Of a stretch of 44,991 bases of DNA, positions 1 through 11,408 are shown in pieces. The notes under the pieces are model-generated. The model made no database searches. It was given only the letters and a program-made list of their open reading frames with translations, and had not been told where the DNA came from. The stretch's first letter is position 1. The number at the start of each line of letters is the position of its first letter. A program made the translations under genes and the position numbers. The stretch is from Hysterium pulicare CBS 123377 (lineage: Eukaryota > Ascomycota > Dothideomycetes > Hysteriales > Hysteriaceae): NCBI GenBank assembly GCA_000467715.1, contig AJFK01000707.1:1-44991 (forward strand), written 5' to 3'.

Positions 1-526
1 TTTAAAAAGAAACTAAAGGATATTAGGGAGAAAGTCTAGAATAATTAGGAGTAGCTAAGAAAGATAGTCTATAGTTCCCTTAAAAGGTTAGAAGGAATGT
101 TGCGTAATATGTGGAGTTAGTGTTGTTTAGTTCCTATTGGTCTGGCGTTAGTGTGTTTTTCCGGATTCGGTGATAGGTGTTGGCTTGAGTCAAGAAAGTA
201 AGCGTTGAGCGTAGGTGTTGTGTAACAGGCATGATAAGGCTTTGTGCGTTCCGGTTCCGACGTGAAGGGTAAAGGAGTGAGGAGCTGTTTGTGAGGTTTT
301 TTCTTTTTTTTTGTGGGGGGTTATTTGGAACGGCTTCATTAAAGTAGAGCTTGTAAGAATTTGAGTATGGAAACTTTTCTATTTATTGATTTAAATGTAT
401 GCTCTGGAGATTGTCGTGTCCAGATGCTCTTCCACAGAGTGCTCTAACAAATGATATTCATTCAGCCGCTTTATGTGCACATGCATCCAGTATGAGTCGT
501 GCATGTACCCTATCGACCATCTATCA
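1..526. other. AT-rich non-coding stretch downstream of BDP1
   Basis: No gene is supported here. The first ~110 bases are rich in TA and AG words (ctaga, ttagga, ctaaga), the look of old decayed repeat or RIP-altered DNA, but no element family can be named. A T-rich run followed by a short G run lies near 297-320. The right end holds the 3' untranslated region of the minus-strand BDP1 gene. Confidence 0.4.
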
Positions 527-2937
527 TCAAGCGACTACATCATCATCATCATCAATTATTCCGACGATTTCAGCCTCTTCTCCCCCAATAGGCTTATGCT
601 TAGGCTTCTTCTCTTTCTTCTTCTTTTTCTTTTGCTTCCGGCCTTGATTCTCCTGGTCGCCACCGTCTTCACCTTCGGCCTCAGAATCGCTAATACCAGC
701 CAATTTCCTTTGCCGCTGATCCTCTTCATACTCCTCTTTCGCAGCCTCAATGATGGCTCTATTCTGCTCGTCCGATTCTCTAAGCTCGCGTTCTAGTTCG
801 CGTGGATCGAGAAAGTCTCCCGCATCCATGTCAGTTAGTTGGAGATATTGGCTAAAGTCGGTTTGTCTTTCACCAGCAAGAGCAGACTTTACGCGGTTGG
901 GATCCTCCCGCTCTTCTTTTACGAATTTCTGCTTGACATTGTGCCGCGTCCTTCCTGGGAACAAAGTGCTGATCATTTGAAAATCAGTACCGAACATGCC
1001 CAAGGCATCGTAAAAAGATTCCGTATCTTGGCGGGTCCAGCGTTTCCCTCTCCCAACCATAATGCGGTCAGCTGGATCGCGACGATTCGCCAAGACCCAG
1101 CTTTGAGTCGTAACTCTCGTGGTGAGATCGTCCTCTTCGACCTGCTCTAGATCTTCCACATCGCGTGCAGCATTGGCATTGTGATCGATGACAGTAGATT
1201 CCTGTATCAGAACGATCTGACCGTCGACTTCGCGAAATCTAGGCCCACTCTCCGCCATCGCAGCGCGTTCGTTGCCAGCAGCATCCAGCATCTCATTGAC
1301 TTCGGCCTGATTCGTGCCCCCACTGGCAGCAAGCGCTAGCTGTTGCTCTCTGCGGCGCTCCCGGACTTCTTCCCAGTTAATCTCGCGCATTTTTCGTTCA
1401 CGCTGGGATACTTTCCCAACACGTGGATTACGACTCGCTATATCCCCCATAAAACACTCCTCAGGATCTATTTCCTGATCTTCGGCGTCTGACGGTGTTT
1501 CTGCTCTTGCGCGTCCTCGCGGTTTTTTAGTTCCAGCTCCGCGTTCATTCTCGGCTTCGCTTGCCCCTTCAGCACCCCCTTCAGACGGAGCGCGAGTCGT
1601 AGCCTTCTTCCTAGCCCTGTTTCTCTTCGGTTGTTCTTCTCTTGGACTATAGTCCGCGTCATCTTGCACGTCTTCTTGAGCGGGGCCTTCTTTCCTCTTC
1701 CTGGTTGTGCCTTTGTCTTTCCGCACCTTTCGAGGCTTCTTGGGCCGTGCTTGAATAGGATCCTCGTCAAGTTCCTCCTCTTGGTCTTCTACGGCATTAG
1801 CTGTTGTAGCCTTCCTTTGACCCCTAGCTTTCGCACTTCGTGATGGAGTTACTGCCTCTGTCACGCTTGTGCTACCATCTGTAGGCGTAGCTGCCATTGC
1901 CTTCCTTTTGCCTTTTGCCTTTGCGCTCATTTTGAGAGGCGCGGTGGCTGGGATGCTTTCCCCGGCATCTTGTTGTGTGTTGTTCACGGCTGTCCATGGA
2001 ACACGGCGTTTTTTCCGTTGCGTAGTTGGTTGGGTGCTAGTAAGTCCGGGCTTCGCCGGCTGTGACGTATTTGCATCAGTATCTTGAAGTAAACCGGTGG
2101 AAGTTGCTGAAGCATCTGCAGATTCCGCTCTGGCAAAAGCCGGTGTGGCATTGTGTGCAGGATGTTGTTCCGCAGGTTGGTCTAGGTGGATCTCGGAAGG
2201 CTGTATAGTTAGGGGGGAGGGAGCGCTGCTGGGTAGTGATGCAGGTGTTGCCGCAGGAGTGATTGGTGCTGTTATTGTTTGAGGGATTGAGAGTGCTTCC
2301 GCGGGCTGCGGGGACTCTATCCTTCGCCGTTTTGGCGATCTGCCTCCATCCTTGTCCCCATTAGTCTGTGGCGGAGTAGGAGCTCTTGCAGGAGAGCCCT
2401 GTGAAGCCTCAGTATGGTCCTGAGCCTTCTGGCTTACGTGTGTTAATTGCGAAGGTGGGGGTGACACCGGCGGCTGGTCAGCCGAAGCAGAAGTTATTAT
2501 CGTTGGTATGGTAGACTGTTCTGCAGATGCAGACTGCGCTGCCTCTTTCACTAAGTGCGACGTGATCCGAGGTTGTTCCTGTGCATCAAAAATGTCCGAA
2601 AAGGTGGCTTGACTGTTTGCTTGGACTGCATCGAGGTTCTGAGCGACGGGCGGTTGGGATTGTTCATTCTGGGAAGGGCTGTCGGCACTTGGGCTATCGG
2701 TAGCGCTTGGCTGTGAGGCTTGAGGTGCTCCAGCACGGCGGCGTTGTATAGCTTTAGGTGCGAATTTCCTCGTGGATTTGTCCTCTGCGAAGAACTGTGA
2801 GTAACCGTGAGCATCGCTTATTGGCGGGACCACTCACTTATGATGAAGCTACTGAAACTGGCAGGCGGCTTCTGAGGCTGCTGCTGTTTGTCATTGCTCG
2901 CAGCGGTGGGCTGTGAAGAAGCAGCCTCGGTAGACAT
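527..2937 (-). CDS. BDP1: Transcription factor TFIIIB subunit B'' (Bdp1), SANT/Myb domain
   Basis: Two exons, 2937-2838 and 2784-527, with a 53-bp GTGAGT..CAG intron, give about 785 residues. The join produces the typical Bdp1 N-terminus: MSTEAASS..., then SFSSFI close to KFAPKAIQRRR. A long disordered middle rich in Ala, Pro, Ser, Lys and Arg follows. The extended SANT/Myb domain is at about residues 614-660 (WTRQDTESFYDALGMFGTD ... GRTRHNVKQKF). The C-terminus is acidic, then lysine-rich, ending in an Asp run. Family knowledge: Bdp1 joins TBP and Brf1 at RNA polymerase III promoters and helps open DNA at tRNA and 5S genes in the nucleus. The ATG at 2937 was chosen because it precedes the conserved SFSSFI motif closely. 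An in-frame ATG further upstream at 3054 would add 39 residues and is less likely. BDP1 is divergent from BRE1. Confidence 0.93.
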
Positions 2938-3335
2938 TGCTATGGTCCATATAGCTGTCGGTATAGCTGCCTGTATAGCTGGGTTGGTGTTGCAGTCGCA
3001 GAAAGCGAGACCAAGCAGGCCAAGCCGAAGTTTACCAAGGACACGCCCGTGCATCTGCCAAGACGCTAAGTCACGTGTGCTTGTAAAGGGACGTCCACCT
3101 CCTCGATCTTTCGTCGACTTTGCCTGTCATCCCCTCACAACGCACACGACCACCCTCAACCGCCCACCCCTTTCTCTTTCACTGTATTCTGCTTCATTCT
3201 CTCTTTTGCTTTCTCCATGCGTTGAGCTGCCGTCGTTCGGAGCCTCTTCTCTTCCTACAACTACCCCCTCTTGTGGCTCTGATGAGGCTGCTCGAAGCAA
3301 GAACTGTTACAGCCCCATCACTTGACGTCGTCAAG
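2938..3335. promoter_or_regulatory. Divergent promoter region between BDP1 and BRE1
   Basis: About 400 bp separate the two start codons. The BRE1 side has long pyrimidine-rich runs (3130-3260: CCACCCCTTTCTCTTTC and similar), typical of fungal leader or transcription-start regions. No TATA box or named factor site can be assigned with confidence. Both genes are housekeeping, so constitutive divergent transcription is the likely arrangement (inference). Confidence 0.5.
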
Positions 3336-5712
3336 ATGGAGGAGCGCAAGAGACCAGCTGCTCTCGACCATGATGATTCTGCTCCACCTGCTAAGAGGCA
3401 AGCCGTAACTGTTAACGGTGCCAAATCGCATCCTGACGCTGACCTTCCCTGGAAAGATGACATCGAGGTTCGCCCCCAGTCCCGCATCTCCATTCAATCC
3501 GCACACCATCGAACACCGACTAATCACTCCTGCACAATCATAGTCCTTCCAAAAAGATGCGATTCATCGTCAGATGAAAGAGTACAAGAGGGAAAAGGTT
3601 GCACTCGAGGCTATCGTCGCTGAAAACGAAAAGCGTGCTGCATATCACGATGACCACTTGCGAATAATAGATCTGTGGCTCTCTCAGGTTGGTTCTCGTA
3701 TTTGTCCGCCATATAGAGGATTCAGCTGATAATGCTTGCAGCTCGTCGACGAGATCAAGATCCGGGCAAACGATATCTCCTCGCTTGGCATATCACAAAG
3801 TTGTAAGTGGGCCAAACAATTGTGAACTTACCTCGGTATACTTATCATGGCATCTACAGCAAATGATGCCCCCTTCCCTGCTTCACTGTTGTTCTCCGAC
3901 AACGAGACTTTTCAAAAACATCTTTCTTCTCGCTCAGAAAATATCAAATCAGCTTTGACATCTCTTTTCGCTAAGCTGCCTCCGTCCTCACCTGAAGTTA
4001 ACCAACTCCAGGAGGAGATTGCGAGATTATTGGGATTGGAAAAGGAACATATTGCAAGCCTGCATCAAATCACAACGGAAAAAGAGCAAGTGTACGAGCG
4101 CTTTGATATGGCAACACAACGTTACATGAAGGCTGAAAAGAAACTGGACCGAATGAAGAGTGTTCAGGTCGCAAAACTAGAGAAGGCAGCTATAGCAAAC
4201 AGCACACGAGAAGAACCATCCAGTGCAAATAACTCCGCTGCCGAAGTCAATGGCACCAGTGGTGGTCTCGTAAACGAAGAGCTAGAAAGTCTACGGAAGG
4301 AAGCTGTCGCAGACGCTACCAAGAAGCGAGAGCAGTTGGAACAGTTAGAGGCTGAGAACAAGAAACTCACTGAGCAGGTTACCGCTCTGAATGTTCGATT
4401 AGTAGGACTGAGTGATGACGATTACGCCAAGACGGATTTGTTCAAGGCATTGAAATCGCAGCATGAGGACGTCATCAAGCGGATCAACAATCTGGAAGCT
4501 ACTAACGTACAGCTTCGGGAAGAAGCGCAGAAGCTTCAGGCTGAACGGACAGCATACCGCATGCAAATTGACGAGGAGTCTCGGACAATGCTCAGTGATT
4601 CGGAAAGCAGCTTGGCACAATCAGAGGCAAACCTTACACGTATCCGCAACTCGAGAGATGAATTACTCGCTAAGATTGCCATGATTGAGGCAAGCCAGAA
4701 GGACAGTACGACTTCAACAGAGCAAATTCGGGAGTTGGCAAGTGCCCGAGAGAGTCGGATTGCAGCCTTGGAATCTGAGATCGAGCGATTGCGCCTGCAA
4801 GTCGCCGAAAATGAATCTGAAGCACAACCTAGAACAGATCTAGATAACTTGACTGCAGACCAACTGCGTAGCAAGATCGCAACCCTCGAAAGCCAATACA
4901 GGCTTCTCAGCAATGAATTACCCTCGATGGAGGCAGCTTGGAAGAAGGCTCAAAGCCTTGCTAGCAAGAAGATAACCGAGATCACTGCATGGGAAGACCA
5001 GGTTGCAAGAGCAAACGCAGACAAGGCGAAAGCCGACCAAAAGTTCTTCGCCGCGATGAAGACCAAGGAGGCTCGAGAACAGGAAAATCGGATCCTGCGT
5101 CTTCAAACAAATAAGGGTGCCGAAGTCGTTGCACAATTGAAGGAGTCGGAAGCACTCAGCAAATCTCTGGTTGATAAGCACGAAAAACAGCTTGCCGAAG
5201 CGAGGGTTCAGATGGAAGAACTATCTATCCAACATCGTGTTTTGCAACAGAAGTTGAATGAACATCAAATCACCGCGGAAGGCCAGACGAGCCAAGTTTT
5301 GGAGCTTAAGAAGATGATCATCTCCAAGGACGAATCATATCTGGCCGCCAAACATGCGCAACGGGAGTCGGAAGCTGAACGTGAGAAGCTCACAGTGCGA
5401 TTGGAAGAAAGTGGAAGGCAGGTGGAAATGTGGAAGCAGCAGAGTTCGAGCAACTCGTCGGTGGAAGAGAAGCAAATGCGAGTAAGTGGACTGCGCAAAA
5501 GACCCCATTCTGAGATTTGTATACTGATTCAGGTTCAGTCTATGCTTCAATGCCATGTCTGCAAGCAAAACTGGAAAGATACGGCACTCAAGTCGTGCGG
5601 TCATGTGTTTTGCAGTGGATGCGTCAACGAACGGATTTCGTCGCGAGCGCGGAAGTGCCCAACATGCGGGAAAATGTTTGGCAAAGACGATGCTATGAAG
5701 GTCCACATCTGA
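3336..5712 (+). CDS. BRE1: E3 ubiquitin-protein ligase Bre1 (histone H2B), RING finger
   Basis: Five exons: 3336-3467, 3544-3687, 3742-3802, 3860-5481 and 5533-5712, giving 712 residues, near the usual ~700 for the family. The N-terminus [20 protein letters not shown] and the block [16 protein letters not shown] are classic for fungal Bre1. Residues ~90-640 are almost all heptad-rich coiled coil. The C-terminal C3HC4 RING runs from C660 to C698 (CHVC, CGH, CSGC, CPTC). Family knowledge: with Rad6, Bre1 monoubiquitinates histone H2B in the nucleus, which is needed for H3K4 and H3K79 methylation. All intron phases match. The first intron uses an unusual GTTCGC donor with a clear CTAAT branch site at ~3520. 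POS5 lies downstream in convergent orientation. Confidence 0.95.
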
Positions 5713-6211
5713 TTTCCGGACACCCAACTCGATGCTTCCTCCGTAAAGCCCTTTACTTCCTTTCAACAACCCCTATACCAATTGCGGACAACCTATATTT
5801 TACTGTACATTACATTACTTCTTCCTTCTTTTCGCTTCCTTGGCGAGATTTATTTTGGCTGGCCCCCGTTGGCGGGGCTTAATTTTTTGGGATCTGCGAA
5901 TTATCCAAGAGGATGTTGCTTGATGGCATTTTGCAAGCGCTGTCTCTACAGCCATACCGAGAGCTTTTCCTCTGCTAGCGGGAGCTGGGCGCTCGGTCAT
6001 GTGTTGCGTGTGTAACTAGATCTCCCCTGCGGCAAAGCCAGCTGGCATTTGCTTGGAGTAGGTAGTTTAGTCGGTCGAGGCGATATGAGACAGTTGAACA
6101 ATTGTTTGGTATCCTTAGATTCTTGTGTATGTGCATAGTAGGGTGGGGATTTTGAATCCACCGAACCGTTCCTCGGTATAATACATAGCTCAGAGCGCTT
6201 TCCTCTTGAGA
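5713..6211. other. Convergent 3' region between BRE1 and POS5
   Basis: Holds the 3' ends of two converging genes. A T/C-rich patch with ttatttt words near 5800-5860 could serve 3' end formation. No further gene or RNA is recognised. Confidence 0.4.
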
Positions 6212-7495
6212 TTAACTTTGATCTCCGAATGGATAGTTGAACTTCAACAAGGCGTTCAGTCCCCCGACCCAATGGTCCTCCTCTTTCTCTTCCATTCCCA
6301 CAACTCCGCGCACTATGCTCGGCACGCCGCCGCACCAGTCTCCGCTCTTGCGATCTCTGATATCTTCTCCTAGGACCCTAACTTCTAGTCCAACACCGAC
6401 GCCGGCGCTGATGGTCTTGCCATCGATACTAACATCGACCTCTCTACCCCGGTTCTTCTCGCCCAGACGCAGGGTGATGGGCGTGTTCGCCGGTAACACC
6501 AAGGGCCTAAAGCTCAGTGACCGCGGGCATATGGGGGTCAAAAGCAATGAGGAGACGAGAGGATGAACGATACTTCCACCACTTGAAAGCGAATATGCCG
6601 TCGAGCCAGTGGGAGAAGAGATGATCATGCCATCGGCGACGGCTTCGGTCAGAAAGCGGCCGCCAACATAGACTTCAATGATCTTGAGATGCGGAGAAGA
6701 GCCTCGGTGGACAATGACTTCGTTTAGGGCGTACGTGTCTCCCATTCCAGGCGCACCGTTTATTCGATCGCCATCTGGGCTGAAAACGCCTACTTTTAAT
6801 CGGTTCCGCAATAATATCCGCGCGTTTCGTGACTTGCCCATGGATTTCCCCCTTATAGCCGCATATGACGTCGGTTCTGAGATCTCCGGTGTATTGGAAG
6901 GCTCGGTGGAAGACTCTATCTTCGCATACGCATCACTTGCGCCGGACATATACACTTCTCTAAATGCCCGTTTATACTCCTTAAATTTCCATTCGCCCAG
7001 AAAGCCTAACGTCCCCATGGCGAAGGAGAGGATAGGAGGTACAGCCGCGGCGTGCGCGAACAGCGAACTCGCGCGTAGAATCGTGCCGTCGCCGCCAAGT
7101 GTGCATATTAGATCCGTCTTTTCAGGCAGTAGAGGTGGGCTTGCATTCTTCCCAGGCTCTTCATAAGTATACACGGGGAAGTCCACCTGCTCGTGTATTT
7201 CGTGTGCGGACTGAGGTTCGAGAATAAGGTTCATGGACGGGTATGTTGAGTTGAGATGTTGTGCATATTCGATTAGAGAGGATGTTATGCCGGGGGTGCG
7301 CTTCTTTTTCGTTATGAGGACGTTGCGGGGTGGGGAGGGCCATTGGAGGGAGAGGAGGTCGTTGGCGCGGGTTTCTTGGAAATTGGGGTGGATTCGTTGG
7401 GGAAGCTCTGAGATGGGTTTTATGACGCTTCTGCAGGCCGTCGAGGAGAAGCAGCGTCTCCAAGGGAGGATTCGATGGCGGACGAGAGAGTTCAT
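6212..7495 (-). CDS. POS5: Mitochondrial NAD(H) kinase, Pos5-like
   Basis: A single exon encodes 427 residues. The N-terminus (MNSLVRHRILPWRRCFSS) is rich in Arg, Ser and hydrophobic residues with no acidic ones, as in a mitochondrial presequence. The ATP-NAD kinase fold shows its signature GGDGT at about residues 133-137, the NE motif in ALNEVIVHRG near 257, and DGMIISSPTGSTAYSLSSGG near 290-308. The C-terminus GGLNALLKFNYPFGDQS resembles fungal Pos5 proteins. Family knowledge: Pos5 phosphorylates NADH/NAD+ with ATP in the mitochondrial matrix, supplying NADPH for redox defence and Fe-S metabolism. The presequence and tail favour the mitochondrial paralogue over cytosolic Utr1/Yef1 types. 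The gene shares a divergent upstream region with the acyltransferase gene. Confidence 0.93.
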   Translation of the reverse strand: MNSLVRHRILPWRRCFSSTACRSVIKPISELPQRIHPNFQETRANDLLSLQWPSPPRNVLITKKKRTPGITSSLIEYAQHLNSTYPSMNLILEPQSAHEIHEQVDFPVYTYEEPGKNASPPLLPEKTDLICTLGGDGTILRASSLFAHAAAVPPILSFAMGTLGFLGEWKFKEYKRAFREVYMSGASDAYAKIESSTEPSNTPEISEPTSYAAIRGKSMGKSRNARILLRNRLKVGVFSPDGDRINGAPGMGDTYALNEVIVHRGSSPHLKIIEVYVGGRFLTEAVADGMIISSPTGSTAYSLSSGGSIVHPLVSSLLLTPICPRSLSFRPLVLPANTPITLRLGEKNRGREVDVSIDGKTISAGVGVGLEVRVLGEDIRDRKSGDWCGGVPSIVRGVVGMEEKEEDHWVGGLNALLKFNYPFGDQS

Positions 7496-8105
7496 GGTGG
7501 GTGAACGGAGTGTGTTTAGGATGGTTGGGAGTTGCGCATGAAATGCATATGCAGAGACAGATTATGACGACATGAGAGGAAATTCATGTAAAGTTTGAGA
7601 GGTAAAGAAAGGGACTATCATACAACAGCTTCTTACAACGATGCAGCCAAGGAGTGAATGTCGACAGAAGTTCCATGTAAAGGTCATGGACAGTTGCGAA
7701 GTCGCGAATGACGACCTGGGACCCTTGCTTGGCGCGCTCGTGCTCGTGAATAGACCCCGCGTCATTGGCCCGACAGCCTGGGCTCATTGAAGCTGCGGGC
7801 AACTCTCGTGGCTGTATCTTTTGTGGCGCCTGCCGGCCTGACCTCACATCTTCATCCTGCCAGGTAGCAACTTTCTCGAGCAGTTATGCTGGAGATACAT
7901 GACTTTAGACATTTCTTCTCTTCTCCTCCCTGACGAAAGAAGATCCTCCAACCGTCATTGCCAACTTAACTTTACCTTTATCTTTTTAACTCCGAGACCA
8001 CGCTCTCCCCTCCACCAACCTGCCCACCAAATAAGTGGGCGTTAATACTGGAAGCCCGCATACCATCTAATCTCTCGTTGGCCTCCTGCACTATTCCTAT
8101 CCATC
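7496..8105. promoter_or_regulatory. Divergent promoter region between POS5 and the acyltransferase gene
   Basis: 610 bp without a supported gene. The 150 bases before the acyltransferase ATG are strongly pyrimidine-rich (tctttttaactccgagacc, ctctcccctcc), like a fungal core promoter or leader. Minus-strand open frames at 7562-7847 overlap each other, match no family, and lie in the POS5 upstream region. Confidence 0.45.
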
Positions 8106-9556
8106 ATGGCCAGCAACGGCAGCCTCAGACAGCGTAACCCGCCCACATCCGTCAGACCCGAATCCGTCAGAAAGAGCACCGCCGAAAAGATTAGAACTGG
8201 GGAAATACACCCTGGAGGGGCTATTCAACATGGAACATACAAACAAGCTCTGCGGATGCTTTTATTCGCACTGTACTTCAACGGGTGTATTGCTTGGTGG
8301 GTGTAGTCTCGGTCAGCTAACGTCTCACAGTTCGCTAATGCCAAGTATCAGCATACTCGTTACTCAACTTCTGGGTGCCCCGCTATACTTTTACAATAAG
8401 GATTTTTACTATGCGTGGATGGCGGTTACGAAACAGCATTTCGGCCTGGTGGTTACCACCATGACGCAGTGGTGGGCGCCGACTAAAATCAGGGTCAGTG
8501 GGGATAAGAGCGTGAGGGGTCAGTTGAGGAAGACCGAGGATGGGAGGCTGGAGTGTGATTTCCCGGAAAGAATGATACTTTTTGCCAATCATCAGGTATT
8601 TTCAGAGCATATTCGATGGCAAGAATCCAACATGCTGACCAAGTTCAGATATATACTGACTGGTTATACCTCTGGTGGATCGCATATACCGCCAGAATGC
8701 ACGGTCATCTCTATATCATTCTCAAGGAGACTATCAAATACATTCCCATTCTAGGACAGGGTATGATGTTCTACGGTTTCATCTTCCTGTCACGAAAATG
8801 GGCCAAAGACAAAGAAAGATTCCGATATCGTCTCCAGAAACTCAATAGCAAGCACAGCGGCCCTTTAGCTGGATCTCCAGAGTCATTGGATCCTATGTGG
8901 TTACTCATCTTCCCAGAGGGAACCAACTTGTCCTCGAATGGAAGGGAATCGAGTAAGAAATGGGCAGACAAAATAGGAATTCAGGACTTGCGGCATGCTC
9001 TCCTACCCCGCTCCACCGGACTGCAATACTGCCTTCAGGAGACGAGGAAGACTGTGGACTTTGTTTATGATTGTACGGTAGCATACGAAGGAGTACCGTA
9101 AGTCAAGGGTCATTATCAATATGAGCGATATTATATCTAATAGATTGTAGACGAGGTCAATACGGCCAAGACCTCTTCACCCTCCGCTCAACCTACTTCC
9201 AAGGCCGCCCACCCAAATCAGTAAATATGCACTGGCGCCGCTTCCCTATGTCCACCATCCCCATGGACGACGCTAAAGAATTCGAAAAATGGCTCCTGCA
9301 GCGCTGGCAAGAAAAAGACGATCTTCTCGAGTACTACCTCGTGACAGGCCGCTTTCCAGCCGACGACGAAGAAGGCCCGCATCCCGTCACCGGAAAGATG
9401 ATCAAAGGGGCCGGATACGTAGAAACGGAGGTCAGATGCAAGAATCCGTTAGAGTTTTTGCAGATCCCTATGCCGGCCATGGCGTTGGGATTACTCATCA
9501 ACGTTATTATCAAGTTTTATCGTATGCTTTTGAGTATTGTGGGCTTAGGAAAATGA
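8106..9556 (+). CDS. Membrane-bound lysophospholipid acyltransferase (LPLAT, Cst26/LCLAT type)
   Basis: Four exons (8106-8296, 8352-8595, 8649-9097, 9151-9556) give 429 residues with matching phases. The HX4D acyltransferase motif is formed across the second intron (NH144-QIYT-D149) and the acyl-acceptor motif FPEGT is at about residues 232-236. An N-terminal hydrophobic segment (ALRMLLFALYFNG...TQLLGAPLYF) and a C-terminal one (MPAMALGLLINVIIKFYRML) suggest ER or lipid-droplet membrane anchoring. Similar fungal proteins (yeast Cst26/Psi1) remodel acyl chains of phosphatidylinositol or related lysophospholipids; the exact acceptor cannot be read from sequence. For intron 1 the acceptor at 8351 was preferred over 8330, because it restores the expected FNG-x7-TQ spacing and gives a usable branch-site distance. 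Confidence 0.88.
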
Positions 9557-9735
9557 GTTATCATGACATTTCCATCAATAGAATGATGGGCATGACGATA
9601 GAATGGGACCAGGCGTGGGCTTTATGGAATGGTTGTGTCTTCTGGCATATGGGACTATCGGCTCTGCTATGAGTATGGAAATTGAGAACGGCGCTGGCGT
9701 ATATACCCCTATCCTTCAAAATCGATGTTTTGCTT
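9557..9735. other. Short 3' flank of the acyltransferase gene
   Basis: About 180 bases between the acyltransferase stop and the first faint HET-like traces. Nothing recognised. Confidence 0.4.
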
Positions 9736-10624
9736 GAAACCCTATCGTGAAGCCCTTAAGTGGTGGTAGTGCTAGCTTAGTCACCTTGCATCGCAAATGA
9801 CTTAAGCACTTGAGGTCTTCTGCGATCTGGTACAGCACTCTGTTGAAGTACACAGCTCACTTGATATTATTTGCTGCGAATGGGCCCCATGGCATCTGCG
9901 ACTTCCTCTATGATTACCCAAGCACTTCTGGCCTAAAAATCAAACCGCCCAACGACATTGGGGTGTAAGCAACGGGAAAGCATTTGCTGGTTCTGGCCGT
10001 CATAAAACGTACAATTCAAACGCGTTATTACTGCCGTATATCAGTATTGATCTTTATCAGACCTGCGTTCTGAAAACAAAGGGATTGAAGTTAGATACTA
10101 TTACTTACGTTTCTCCATCGAAAGAGTTCAATGTTCAAGCGTGGAAACGCACTGCTGATATTGCGGGAATTGCCCGCTTAGACTTTATGACTTTACTCGT
10201 CGGTGGGCGGACATGCCAGAATCTAATTCCTTGCCAGGAGTACTTCAAAGTGTTGTCTCTTGTGATGAACCAAGACTGCATAGATCATGAGCTGAACCAT
10301 CGGCTATCGCTTAATTTGTCTAGAACACTTGGGCCTCGAGAGGAAGAAATGTGGAAGGATATCTGTACCCGCGCATTGGCTTGCGTCATGGGCCGTTGCT
10401 TTGCGATGACACGCTCGAGGCGAATAGGGCTCGTCCCTCCAAGGACTAGGAAATGCGATTTGGTCTACATTCTACCCGGCTGTAGTGTTCCTTTAATCCT
10501 TCGCTCGCAGGGCGAACACTTTGAGTTAATCGGCGAGGCGTATATACAGGGCATAATGGAAGGCGAGGCAGTTAAGCGCATTAAAGATATCCATAGCAAG
10601 CTAGAAAATTTAGTGTTAATTTAG
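9736..10624 (+). pseudogene. Remnant of a HET-domain (heterokaryon incompatibility) gene
   Basis: The frame ending at 10624 carries a C-terminal region typical of HET-domain proteins: KGLKLDTI, then GRCFAMTRSRRIGLVPPRTR, DLVYILPGCSVPLILR and ELIGEAYIQGIMEGEA. These match the family tail (GR-F-T--G--GLGP, D-V--L-G---P-VLR, GE-YV-GIM-GEA). No ATG begins this open frame; it is open from about 9990. Further upstream only faint traces of the HET domain itself remain (a Y-x-EAL word near 9740 and LKHLR near 9806), and no continuous domain can be read. I infer a decayed or truncated gene. HET proteins mediate allorecognition and programmed cell death in filamentous ascomycetes and turn over rapidly, which fits this accessory stretch. 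The upstream limit is uncertain. Confidence 0.7.
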
Positions 10625-11408
10625 GTCTTTTTAGGTGTACAGATACTCAGGTATTCATTAAGCCAAAATCCAAAGTCCAGAGCACGTGCAGTTCTAATTG
10701 CGTACCCTCATGAGACGGATGAGTCAATGGAAGTGGACTTCCGACATCAGATTCAGGAGTGATAGCGGACGGACGTCGAATTCGGATGAACTGGTAACGC
10801 CGAAAACACCAAATCTGCGACGAGCGAGAGGATTGACGTCATTGCTGACAGAGCGGCGTTAGAAGGGGATTAACAATCTGCTTGCTGAAGTCTTTCTGGT
10901 TTGGGTCTGGCGCTTGGGTTGTGATTGGAAGCTTCAACGACAGGGCTGACTAAATGCAGTCTTGCTTAGATATCAAAGCCTTCTCAATCCTTCCCAAACC
11001 TCAACACTTTAGGCCAGCCAATAGAGAAATATCTTTCGGTATGGCGTCGTAGAGTCTATGCATATACATGCCTGAGCGGGCTTGGCTTGCATCTATCCAG
11101 TCTCTGAGCGGACTTTTCTTTCCTCCGCTACTAATTACTAATTATCATATGTGCTTGCCAAGCCTGTCTGTTTAGTATTCCAATTCCTTTGCTTTCGTGA
11201 ACACTCATACGGAGTTTAATTGGGTTGTTTAATCAAAGCCCGTGGTGTACACAATAGATAAATATCCTCATGCTGTTCATCATGTCTCCTCATCAACGTC
11301 TCAAACTTTACTACTTCATCAAGAAGCCTCGCTTTCATCCCTTGCCATTTTCTTACCTGCCATACCATCCACATATTTCCCTAACTCTCTTCATTCGTAT
11401 TGCATGAT
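10625..11408. promoter_or_regulatory. Upstream region of the DHA1 transporter gene
   Basis: About 780 bp with no supported gene. The last ~130 bases before the transporter ATG are pyrimidine-rich (catcaacgtctcaaact, ccctaactctcttcatt). Short upstream open frames exist but none resembles a protein family. No specific factor site (such as a Yap1 element) could be assigned with confidence. Confidence 0.4.

Noticed and set aside
399-796. Plus-strand open frames of 82 and 107 residues
   Set aside because: They are antisense to the BDP1 tail, where lysine/acidic codons create open Phe/Leu-rich frames; no family match.
7562-7847. Two overlapping minus-strand frames upstream of POS5
   Set aside because: Different frames over the same bases, no homology, and located in the divergent promoter.
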